This document shows positions 57,256 through 64,000 of a DNA stretch of 64,000 bases, piece after piece (the stretch's first letter is position 1; the number at the start of each line of letters is the position of its first letter). This DNA comes from Cupriavidus plantarum (lineage in GTDB: Bacteria > Pseudomonadota > Gammaproteobacteria > Burkholderiales > Burkholderiaceae), in the NCBI RefSeq assembly GCF_905397285.1, contig NZ_CAJPUX010000003.1, forward strand, positions 1-64,000, written 5' to 3'. The notes beneath the pieces were generated by a model that was not told the origin of the DNA, searched no databases, and saw only the letters and a program-made list of their open reading frames with translations. The translations under genes and the position numbers were made by a program.

Positions 57256-58980
57256 TTACGTATTCGTGGTGGCCAGCACTTCTTCGAGTGACGTGACCCC
57301 CTGCTTGACCTTCAGCAGGCCAGCCTCGCGCAACGATAGCACGCCATCGCGGCGCGCCTGCTCGGCGATTTGCAGCGCCGTGCCGTGCGAAAGGATGATC
57401 TGCTGCATGGCTTCCGTGATGGGCATCACCTGATAGATGCCGCACCGTCCCTTGTACCCGCTGCCATTGCAGCGCTCGCACCCGACCGGGTGATACGGCT
57501 GCCAGGAGCCGTCGACATCGGCCTCCCGGAATCCCGCGTCCAGCAACACGTCGCGCGACAGGTCGCCCGCGCGCTTGCACGTGCACAGCCGTCGCGCGAG
57601 ACGCTGCGCGGTAATCAGCAGCACGCTCGATGCGATGTTGAAGGGCGCCACGCCCATGTTCATCAACCGTGTGAGCGTGGTGGGCGCGTCGTTCGTATGC
57701 AGCGTGGACAGGACCAGGTGGCCCGTCTGCGCGGCCTTGATGGAGATATCCGCGGTTTCGAGGTCGCGGATTTCGCCGACCATGATGATGTCCGGATCCT
57801 GCCGCAGGAACGACTTGAGCGCGGCCGCAAACGTCAGGCCGGCCTTGTCGTTGACGTTGACCTGGTTGATGCCGGGCAGCTGGATTTCCGCCGGATCCTC
57901 GGCGGTGGAGATATTGATGTCGCCCTGGTTCAGCAGGTTCAGGAACGTATAGAGCGACACGGTCTTGCCGCTGCCGGTCGGGCCCGTGACGAGCACCATG
58001 CCGTAGGGGCGCTTGATCACGTCGAGAAGCAGGGCCTTCTGGTCGGGCTCGTAGCCGAGCTGGTCGATATCGAGCTTGTCGGACGAAGACTCCAGAATCC
58101 GCATCACGATCTTCTCGCCGAACAGCGTGGGCAGCGTGGAGACGCGGAAGTCGATCGCCTTCTCGATCGTTTCCTTGCCGTCCTTGTCCTTCGGCAGTGT
58201 AAGCAGTAGCTTCATGCGGCCGTCCTGCGGCACGCGCTTCTCCGAGATATCGAGGCGCGACAGCACCTTGATCCGCGTCGCGATCTTGTCGCGGATATCG
58301 AGCGGCGGCCGCGCGACCTCCTGCAGCACGCCGTCCACGCGGAAGCGAATGCGATAGAAGAACTCGAACGGTTCGAAGTGGAGGTCCGACGCGCCGCGCT
58401 GGAAGGCTTCCGTGAGCAGCTTCTGGAGGAAGCGCACGACCGGCGCGTCGTCGATCTCGTTGCCGGTGCCCTTGCGCGCGCCCGCCGCGGCGACGGGATC
58501 GTAGTCGATCATCTTCGTCGGCGTGGCGCCGATCCCGGGCGAAATGTTCTTGAGCGTGCCCGGCGCCTCGCCGGCCGACCGCACCTGCTTCATCAGCTTG
58601 TCGTGTTCGACCACGACCGTTTCCACGGGCAGGTTGAACTTCTGCTTGATGGCGTCGATACCGGCCTGGTTCGCGGGATCGGACATCGCGACGATCAGGC
58701 GGTTCTCGCGGCGGCCGAGCGGCAGCAGCCGATGCGCATGGAAGTCGCGGTTGCCCGCGAGCGCGGGCGGCACGCGCGCGAGGTTGTACTGCGCGAGGTC
58801 GAGCAACGGGAGCTGATACTTGTCCGCGGCAAAGATCGCGACGTCGTGCGCGCTCATCGTGCCGCTCGCGATGATCTCGTCGATCAGCTGCGTTTTCTTC
58901 TCACGCGCCGTCTGTTCCAGCTGGGCAAGCAACGCGGGCGCGATCCGCCGGCTCTGCGCCAGGGCGAGGCCTAGTGTCAT
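57256..58980 (-). CDS. pilB: Type IV pilus assembly ATPase PilB
   Basis: This is the 574-residue extension ATPase that powers pilus assembly. The N-terminal MshEN-type domain starts near residue 5. The C-terminal ATPase domain has Walker A GPTGSGKT, an Asp box, Walker B GEIRDLET, and a His box TGHLVLSTLHTNDA. A zinc-binding tetracysteine set is visible as CTCKRAG and CERCNGSG near the C-terminus. MTLGLALAQ starts at 58980. It leads the minus-strand run pilB-pilC-pilD-coaE-zapD-yacG. No pilin gene is in the window. Confidence 0.96.
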   Translation of the reverse strand: MTLGLALAQSRRIAPALLAQLEQTAREKKTQLIDEIIASGTMSAHDVAIFAADKYQLPLLDLAQYNLARVPPALAGNRDFHAHRLLPLGRRENRLIVAMSDPANQAGIDAIKQKFNLPVETVVVEHDKLMKQVRSAGEAPGTLKNISPGIGATPTKMIDYDPVAAAGARKGTGNEIDDAPVVRFLQKLLTEAFQRGASDLHFEPFEFFYRIRFRVDGVLQEVARPPLDIRDKIATRIKVLSRLDISEKRVPQDGRMKLLLTLPKDKDGKETIEKAIDFRVSTLPTLFGEKIVMRILESSSDKLDIDQLGYEPDQKALLLDVIKRPYGMVLVTGPTGSGKTVSLYTFLNLLNQGDINISTAEDPAEIQLPGINQVNVNDKAGLTFAAALKSFLRQDPDIIMVGEIRDLETADISIKAAQTGHLVLSTLHTNDAPTTLTRLMNMGVAPFNIASSVLLITAQRLARRLCTCKRAGDLSRDVLLDAGFREADVDGSWQPYHPVGCERCNGSGYKGRCGIYQVMPITEAMQQIILSHGTALQIAEQARRDGVLSLREAGLLKVKQGVTSLEEVLATTNT

Positions 58981-59267
58981 GGCAATACGATGCGTATGAA
59001 CGCGCCGCCCAGTGCGCCGGCAAAACAGCCCGGGGCCACGGCAACGCGCATGGTTGACTACGGCGGGAGCGGCGGGGCGAACGTCCCGGATTCGGGCCAG
59101 TTTGCCGGTGGGGTCACTTTTTGTAAAGCGAGGCGGGAGGCGGTGTTGGCGTTTGCGCGACAGTCCGCAACCCTACTTGCGCGGGGCTGTCACAAGTCAA
59201 TGTGCAACGGGAGATTTGGTCGGGCGGGAAAAGGATCAGAATGGATCGGAAAAGCGCCCGGAAAGCA
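58981..59267. other. Intergenic region upstream of pilB
   Basis: About 290 bp between the divergent side of pilB and the tRNA terminator. It should contain the pilB promoter on the minus strand, but no convincing hexamer pair was found. Short overlapping frames on the plus strand look non-coding. Confidence 0.45.
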
Positions 59268-59297
59268 AAAAAGCCGCACATTGCTGTGCGGCTTTTT
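59268..59297 (-). terminator. Terminator of tRNA-Pro
   Basis: A 13-bp stem (AAAAAGCCGCACA with TGTGCGGCTTTTT) and a TTGC loop begin 10 nt after the tRNA CCA end. On the minus strand it ends in a T-run. It would also act on plus-strand transcription. Confidence 0.93.
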
Positions 59298-59307
59298 CTT
59301 TGAAATC

Positions 59308-59384
59308 TGGTCGGGGTGAGAGGATTCGAACCTCCGGCCTCTACGTCCCGAACGTAGCGCTCTACCAGGCTAAGCTACACCCCG
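59308..59384 (-). tRNA. tRNA-Pro (anticodon CGG)
   Basis: This is a 77-nt tRNA read on the minus strand with the CCA end encoded. CGGGGTG at the 5' end pairs with CACCCCG, the D-arm is GTAGCTTAGCC..GGTAG, and the T-arm carries GGTTCGAATCC. The anticodon loop reads TTCGGGA, so the anticodon is CGG (genomic 59348-59350) and decodes CCG proline codons, the most used in GC-rich genomes. A strong terminator follows. Confidence 0.97.
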
Positions 59385-59432
59385 ATTTCGTTTTTTCTTC
59401 GCTGTGGTTTACTGCGCGTCGGGCGTTGTGTG

Positions 59433-60419
59433 TTACGACTGACGTTGCAGCGAGAAAGCACACAAGTCTATCAGCGTTTCTTTCAGTTGGGAAGGGGGAA
59501 ATTGCATTGCCGCTTTTTCCGCGGCTTCCGCCTCGCGTTGCGCGGCCGCGAACGTCACGTCGAGCGCGCCGCTTGCGTGGATGGCCGCGAAAACCGCGTC
59601 GAAGTGTTCGGTGCCGCCCTGGACGATCGCGTCGCGCGCGAGTTCGCGTTGTTCCGACGTGCCGTGCTCGAGCAGATGCAGCAGCGGCAGCGTGGGCTTG
59701 CCCTCGCGTAGGTCGTCGCCGGCGTTCTTGCCCATCTGCTCCGCGCTTGCGGTGTAGTCCAGCATGTCGTCGATCAGCTGGAACGCGGTGCCGATGCGGC
59801 GGCCGTATTCGGCGGCCGCTTCTTCCATGGCCGCGTCCGCGCCCGCGAGTACCGCGCCGAGTTGCGCGGAGGCTTCGAAGAGCTTGGCGGTCTTGTAGCG
59901 GATGACCTGCAGGTACCGTTCGACGGTCACCTCGGGGTCATGCATGTTGAGCAGCTGGAGGACTTCCCCTTCCGCGATCACGTTGGTCGCGTTGGAGAGG
60001 ATCTCCATGATGCGCATGCTGCCGGCGTCGACCATCATCTGGAACGCGCGCGAATAGAGGAAGTCGCCCACGAGCACGCTCGCGGCATTGCCGAACACCG
60101 CGTTGGCGGTCTCGCGGCCGCGGCGCAGTTCCGATTCGTCGACGACGTCGTCGTGTAGCAGCGTGGCGGTGTGGATGAACTCGACGACAGCCGCCAGTTC
60201 GTGGTGGCGATGGCCGTCGTAGCCGAAGGCGCGGGCCGACAGCAGCAGGATCACGGGACGCAGGCGCTTGCCGCCCGCGCCGATGATGTATTCGCCGATC
60301 TGCTCGATCAGCGGCACTTCCGATGCCAGTCGATGACGAATGACGGCGTCAACGGCGCGCATGTCGGCAGCGACCGGGGCAAGCAAGGCAGTGGCGGAAG
60401 ACTGGGACAAGATGATCAC
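59433..60419 (-). CDS. ispB: Polyprenyl (octaprenyl) diphosphate synthase
   Basis: This is a 328-residue trans-prenyltransferase that builds the ubiquinone side chain. The first Asp-rich motif is DDVVDES within LLHDDVVDE and the second is DDMLDYT within QLIDDMLDY. GGKRLRPVILLLSA is the conserved N-terminal segment and GKPTLPLLHLLEHG follows the second motif. Product length (C40) is inferred from family and from the presence of coq7 in the window; it could be C35 to C45. The start is a GTG at 60419. It is divergent from rplU and upstream of tRNA-Pro. Confidence 0.95.
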   Translation of the reverse strand: MIILSQSSATALLAPVAADMRAVDAVIRHRLASEVPLIEQIGEYIIGAGGKRLRPVILLLSARAFGYDGHRHHELAAVVEFIHTATLLHDDVVDESELRRGRETANAVFGNAASVLVGDFLYSRAFQMMVDAGSMRIMEILSNATNVIAEGEVLQLLNMHDPEVTVERYLQVIRYKTAKLFEASAQLGAVLAGADAAMEEAAAEYGRRIGTAFQLIDDMLDYTASAEQMGKNAGDDLREGKPTLPLLHLLEHGTSEQRELARDAIVQGGTEHFDAVFAAIHASGALDVTFAAAQREAEAAEKAAMQFPPSQLKETLIDLCAFSLQRQS

Positions 60420-60486
60420 CGTTACGCAAAACCGGTGGATTATATGCGAACCATGTGAGGGAATGGCTGCCGCGCGGCGCGGGTCC

Positions 60487-60492
60487 TATAAT
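60487..60492 (+). promoter_or_regulatory. Perfect -10 box (TATAAT)
   Basis: A perfect TATAAT ends 6 bp before the ATG at 60499. A poor -35 match (TGGCTG, 60464-60469) sits 17 bp upstream. Transcription would start at about 60499, that is, on the start codon of a short open frame. It lies in the ispB-rplU divergent region. Confidence 0.55.
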
Positions 60493-60498
60493 GCGCGC

Positions 60499-60597
60499 AT
60501 GGACAAGACCCGCGCATCCCGCCGGCAGTCGCGACGCACCGTGTGGTGGATCGCCTTTGCCGCGCTGGCCGGCTTTCTGCTGGCCGATCTGACCTGA
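60499..60597 (+). CDS. Possible leaderless 32-residue membrane peptide
   Basis: The frame encodes 32 residues: a strongly basic start ([15 protein letters not shown]) followed by one hydrophobic helix ([14 protein letters not shown]) and DLT. The positive-inside charge and single helix are what a membrane micropeptide would show. No ribosome-binding site is visible, but a perfect TATAAT would place the transcript start on the ATG, allowing leaderless translation. It could also be a chance frame in the rplU upstream region. I do not recognise a family. Confidence 0.4.
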   Translation: MDKTRASRRQSRRTVWWIAFAALAGFLLADLT

Positions 60598-60664
60598 CGC
60601 CCCGCGCCCGGCAAGTGCCTGAGCCGCCGCTGGCGGCCCGAGGCTGGCTATCTATTTGTTTCCT

Positions 60665-60693
60665 TTGCGCTTTTCCGCAAGCTGGTATAGAAT
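60665..60693 (+). promoter_or_regulatory. Predicted rplU promoter
   Basis: TTGCGC (60665-60670) and TAGAAT (60688-60693) are 17 bp apart; the -10 matches five of six consensus bases. Transcription would start near 60700 and give a leader of about 140 nt before rplU. Confidence 0.6.
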
Positions 60694-60762
60694 TGCCGGT
60701 TCCTTCGGTCTGTCTCGGCTGTTCTGCCCAGGCATTTCGGAGTCAGGGGCGTAAGAAGCGGC

Positions 60763-60814
60763 GCCCGCCCGTGAGGGATTGGCCAACCTGGTTGGCTTGC
60801 CGGGCAGCATTTTT
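60763..60814 (+). promoter_or_regulatory. Structured leader RNA candidate upstream of rplU
   Basis: GCCAAC and GTTGGC (60782-60787, 60791-60796) form a hairpin with a CTG loop. GCCCG (60763-60767) and CGGGC (60801-60805) can close an outer stem. A run of five T follows at 60810-60814. This resembles a terminator or protein-binding leader that could give feedback control by a ribosomal protein. Confidence 0.4.
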
Positions 60815-60842
60815 CGCTTCATTCACATCGAGAGGTTCGACA

Positions 60843-61154
60843 ATGTACGCGGTCGTAAAAACCGGCGGCAAGCAATACAAGGTTGCTGCTGGCGAAAAAC
60901 TTAAAGTAGAACAGATACCGGCAGACATTGGCGCAGAAATCACGCTGGACCAGGTGCTCGCAGTGGGCGCCGGCGACCAAATCAAGTTTGGTACGCCGCT
61001 GGTGAGCGGGGCTTCCGTCAAGGCTACCGTGATCTCCCAAGGTCGTCACGACAAGGTGAAGATCTTCAAGATGCGCCGTCGCAAGCACTATCAAAAGCGT
61101 CAGGGCCATCGTCAGAATTACACCGAGCTGCGCATCGACACGATCGTTGCCTAA
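60843..61154 (+). CDS. rplU: 50S ribosomal protein L21
   Basis: This is the 103-residue L21 protein of the large ribosomal subunit. [20 protein letters not shown] is the family start, and [20 protein letters not shown] is the conserved basic RNA-binding segment, followed by the YTELRI end. The start at 60843 is preceded by a GAGAGG-like site. It leads the rplU-rpmA-obgE-proB run, with rpmA 29 bp downstream. The upstream leader is long and structured. Confidence 0.98.
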   Translation: MYAVVKTGGKQYKVAAGEKLKVEQIPADIGAEITLDQVLAVGAGDQIKFGTPLVSGASVKATVISQGRHDKVKIFKMRRRKHYQKRQGHRQNYTELRIDTIVA

Positions 61155-61183
61155 GCGAAATTCGGCCTAGACAGGAGTAAGAC

Positions 61184-61444
61184 ATGGCACAGAAAAAAGG
61201 CGGCGGTTCCACGCGGAACGGCCGTGATTCGGAATCGAAGCGCCTGGGCGTGAAGGTGTACGGTGGCCAGGCCATCAACGCCGGCGGCATCATCGTTCGT
61301 CAACGCGGTACGCGCGTGCATGCTGGCGAAAACGTCGGCATCGGCAAGGACCACACGCTGTTCGCGCTGGTTGACGGTCACGTGCAGTTCGCCGTCAAGG
61401 GCGCTGCCAAGAAGCAGCAAGTCAGCGTCGTTCCGGCGGCCTGA
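61184..61444 (+). CDS. rpmA: 50S ribosomal protein L27
   Basis: This is the 86-residue L27 protein located near the peptidyl-transferase centre. [20 protein letters not shown] is the classic N-terminus; [22 protein letters not shown] follows, then [14 protein letters not shown]. There is no extra cleaved N-terminal peptide as seen in Firmicutes. An AGGAG site precedes the ATG. A terminator lies 22 bp after the stop, so ribosomal proteins and obgE may be only partly co-transcribed. Confidence 0.98.
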   Translation: MAQKKGGGSTRNGRDSESKRLGVKVYGGQAINAGGIIVRQRGTRVHAGENVGIGKDHTLFALVDGHVQFAVKGAAKKQQVSVVPAA

Positions 61445-61466
61445 TAAGAGCCTTTGCAGCACGAAG

Positions 61467-61492
61467 GCCCCGCAACGCTTGCGGGGCTTTTT
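61467..61492 (+). terminator. Intrinsic terminator after rpmA
   Basis: GCCCCGCAA (61467-61475) and TTGCGGGGC (61479-61487) form a 9-bp GC-rich stem with a CGC loop and five T. It separates the rplU-rpmA unit from obgE. Confidence 0.93.
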
Positions 61493-61513
61493 CATTTCTG
61501 GCGACAATGTTGA

Positions 61514-62644
<1,131 letters not shown>

Positions 62645-62680
62645 TCGCTCCCCGATCTTCAATTTTTTCGGTACCCCACC

Positions 62681-63799
62681 ATGCAATCGGTCATCGCGCA
62701 GGCAAAACGCATCGTCGTCAAGGTGGGGTCGAGCCTTGTCACCAACGACGGCAAGGGACTCGATCACGACGCGATCGCGCGCTGGGCCGCGCAGATCGCC
62801 AAGCTGCGCGCGGCCGGCAAGGAAGTGGTGCTGGTCAGCTCGGGCGCCATCGCCGAAGGGATGCAGCGCCTCGGCTGGACGCGGCGTCCGCGCGAAATCC
62901 ACGAGCTGCAGGCCGCCGCCGCCGTCGGGCAGATGGGGCTGGCGCAGGTCTATGAAACGCAGTTCGGCCGCTATGGCATCCGCACCGCGCAGGTGCTGCT
63001 GACCCATGCCGACCTGGCCGACCGGGAGCGCTACCTCAATGCCCGCTCGACGCTGCTGACGCTGTTGTCGCTCGGCGTCGTCCCGATCATCAACGAGAAC
63101 GACACGGTCGTCACCGACGAAATCAAGTTCGGCGACAACGACACGCTCGGCGCGCTCGTGACGAACCTGATCGAAGGGGATGCGCTGGTCATCCTCACCG
63201 ATCAGCGCGGCCTCTACACGGCCGATCCGCGCAAGGACCCGAACGCCGAGTTCGTGCACGAGGCCATGGCTGGCACGCTCGAGCTCGAGGCGATGGCCGG
63301 CGGCGCGGGCAGCGCGATCGGCCGCGGCGGCATGCTGACCAAGATTCTCGCGGCCAAGCGCGCGGCCAAGTCGGGCGCGCACACGACGATCGCGTCGGGC
63401 CGCGAAGCCAATGTGCTGGAGCGTCTGGCCGAGGGCGAAGCCATCGGCACGCAGTTGCTCGCGCCGACGGGCCGGCTGACCGCGCGCAAGCAGTGGATGG
63501 CGGACCATCTGCAGCTGCGCGGGCGCGTGATCATCGACGCTGGCGCGGTGGAAAAGCTGACGGGCGGCGGCAAGTCGCTGCTGCCGATCGGCGTGGTGGA
63601 AGTGCAGGGGGAATTCGCGCGCGGCGAGGTCATCGCGTGCGTGGATCCGGCGGGACTCGAAGTCGCGCGCGGCATCACCAACTATTCGAGCGCCGAGGCC
63701 CGCCTGATCGCGCGCAAGCCGTCATCGGAGATCGAGACGGTGCTGGGCCATCTGAACGAGCCCGAGCTCATCCATCGCGACAACCTGGTGCTGGTGTAA
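62681..63799 (+). CDS. proB: Glutamate 5-kinase
   Basis: This is a 372-residue enzyme for the first step of proline synthesis. The amino-acid kinase domain begins with [33 protein letters not shown], then [20 protein letters not shown] are conserved substrate motifs, and [14 protein letters not shown] follows. A C-terminal PUA domain spans roughly 280-372 ([17 protein letters not shown] to [13 protein letters not shown]). Proline feedback control of this form is known for the family. It is the last gene of the run. Confidence 0.97.
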   Translation: MQSVIAQAKRIVVKVGSSLVTNDGKGLDHDAIARWAAQIAKLRAAGKEVVLVSSGAIAEGMQRLGWTRRPREIHELQAAAAVGQMGLAQVYETQFGRYGIRTAQVLLTHADLADRERYLNARSTLLTLLSLGVVPIINENDTVVTDEIKFGDNDTLGALVTNLIEGDALVILTDQRGLYTADPRKDPNAEFVHEAMAGTLELEAMAGGAGSAIGRGGMLTKILAAKRAAKSGAHTTIASGREANVLERLAEGEAIGTQLLAPTGRLTARKQWMADHLQLRGRVIIDAGAVEKLTGGGKSLLPIGVVEVQGEFARGEVIACVDPAGLEVARGITNYSSAEARLIARKPSSEIETVLGHLNEPELIHRDNLVLV

Positions 63800-63805
63800 G
63801 GCGAT

Positions 63806-63833
63806 GCGGTGCCGCGCGGGAGCGCGGCACCGC
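63806..63833. terminator. Perfect 12-bp hairpin between converging genes
   Basis: GCGGTGCCGCGC (63806-63817) and GCGCGGCACCGC (63822-63833) form a perfect stem with a GGGA loop, between the proB stop and the stop of the minus-strand gene. There is no T-tract, so it is likely a bidirectional hairpin terminator or mRNA stabiliser. Confidence 0.7.
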
Positions 63834-63839
63834 TCCGGA

Positions 63840-64000
63840 TTACTTGCGGAAGGTCGGGGCGTACGCGCGCAGGTCGCGCACGAGCTTTTCCGGCTTGCCG
63901 GCGACGGTGCGGCCGTCGCAGAAATAATCGGTGGCAAGCGTCGACGCATAGCTGTTGCGCTGGCGCGTCGCCATCCGCTGCCAGTCGTCCATGCCGCGGT
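63840..64000 (-). CDS. C-terminal part of an unrecognised protein, possibly CNP1-like (partial)
   Basis: About 53 codons of an open minus-strand frame end at TAA at 63840-63842 and run off the window edge. The visible C-terminus (RQRNSYASTLATDYFCDGR, then KPEKLVRDLRAYAPTFRK) reads as real protein with the codon use of the neighbours. From memory, Cupriavidus and Ralstonia often have a CNP1-like secreted protein gene here, beside rppH. This is a positional guess. The start and most of the gene are missing. Confidence 0.6.
   Translation of the reverse strand, partial: RGMDDWQRMATRQRNSYASTLATDYFCDGRTVAGKPEKLVRDLRAYAPTFRK

Noticed and set aside
59308..59384. tRNA-Pro as an integration site for a genomic island
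   Set aside because: No integrase gene, direct repeat of the tRNA 3' end, or shift in base composition is seen on either side. The flanks are core genes.

Overview
The window is a chromosomal segment of a high-GC betaproteobacterium. The dcw, pilBCD and rplU-rpmA-obgE-proB gene orders, the Bug-type receptor, the porin and the protein sequences point to Burkholderiaceae, most likely Cupriavidus or Ralstonia. This placement rests on gene order and protein character, not on a database search. Most of the window is core chromosome. I see no prophage, insertion sequence, CRISPR array or plasmid-type gene.

Region 1 (1-12.3 kb) starts with the 5S rRNA and terminator that close an rRNA operon, followed by a DUF3047 lipoprotein. 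A peptide-use block comes next. A minus-strand pair (M20D amidohydrolase and DUF2891 protein) is divergent from a five-gene Dpp/Opp-type ABC importer with its receptor, two permeases and two ATPases. Two tandem paralogous branched-chain-amino-acid-type receptors follow with no permease or ATPase genes beside them.

Region 2 (12.4-22.7 kb) is accessory metabolism. It holds a cytoplasmic molybdopterin oxidoreductase translationally coupled to a predicted zinc aminopeptidase lipoprotein, then a TetR regulator and an acyl-CoA ligase (fadD) with a visible promoter and operator-like dyad. A MarR regulator overlaps a glycine-rich lipoprotein gene. A Bug receptor, a porin and the ubiquinone hydroxylase gene coq7 end the region.

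Region 3 (22.7-42.7 kb) is the division and cell-wall (dcw) cluster: mraZ rsmH ftsL ftsI murE murF mraY murD ftsW murG murC ddlB ftsQ ftsA ftsZ, then a peroxiredoxin gene and lpxC with a strong terminator. Many junctions are 4-base ATGA overlaps, which suggests tight translational coupling. A 10-bp-periodic GTGNG repeat array overlaps the -10 of the predicted promoter and is almost certainly the MraZ autoregulatory operator. Together these genes make lipid II, assemble the divisome and commit lipid A synthesis.

Region 4 (42.8-53.1 kb) has an alpha/beta hydrolase, dciA, an M23 peptidase, secA, argJ, a DUF815 ATPase, a mutT-like Nudix gene and an OPT-family transporter. Region 5 (53.1-59.0 kb, minus strand) is pilB-pilC-pilD-coaE-zapD-yacG, which joins type IV pilus assembly to coenzyme A synthesis and another division protein. 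Region 6 (59.3-64.0 kb) has tRNA-Pro(CGG), ispB, a possible leaderless micropeptide, rplU-rpmA-obgE-proB, and the 3' end of a minus-strand gene cut by the window edge.

I did not find an obviously new multigene system. The most interesting signals are regulatory: the MraZ box array, a long imperfect inverted repeat after ftsZ, a structured rplU leader, operator-like dyads before fadD, and a perfect -10 box placed so that a 32-residue membrane peptide would start at the first base of its mRNA.
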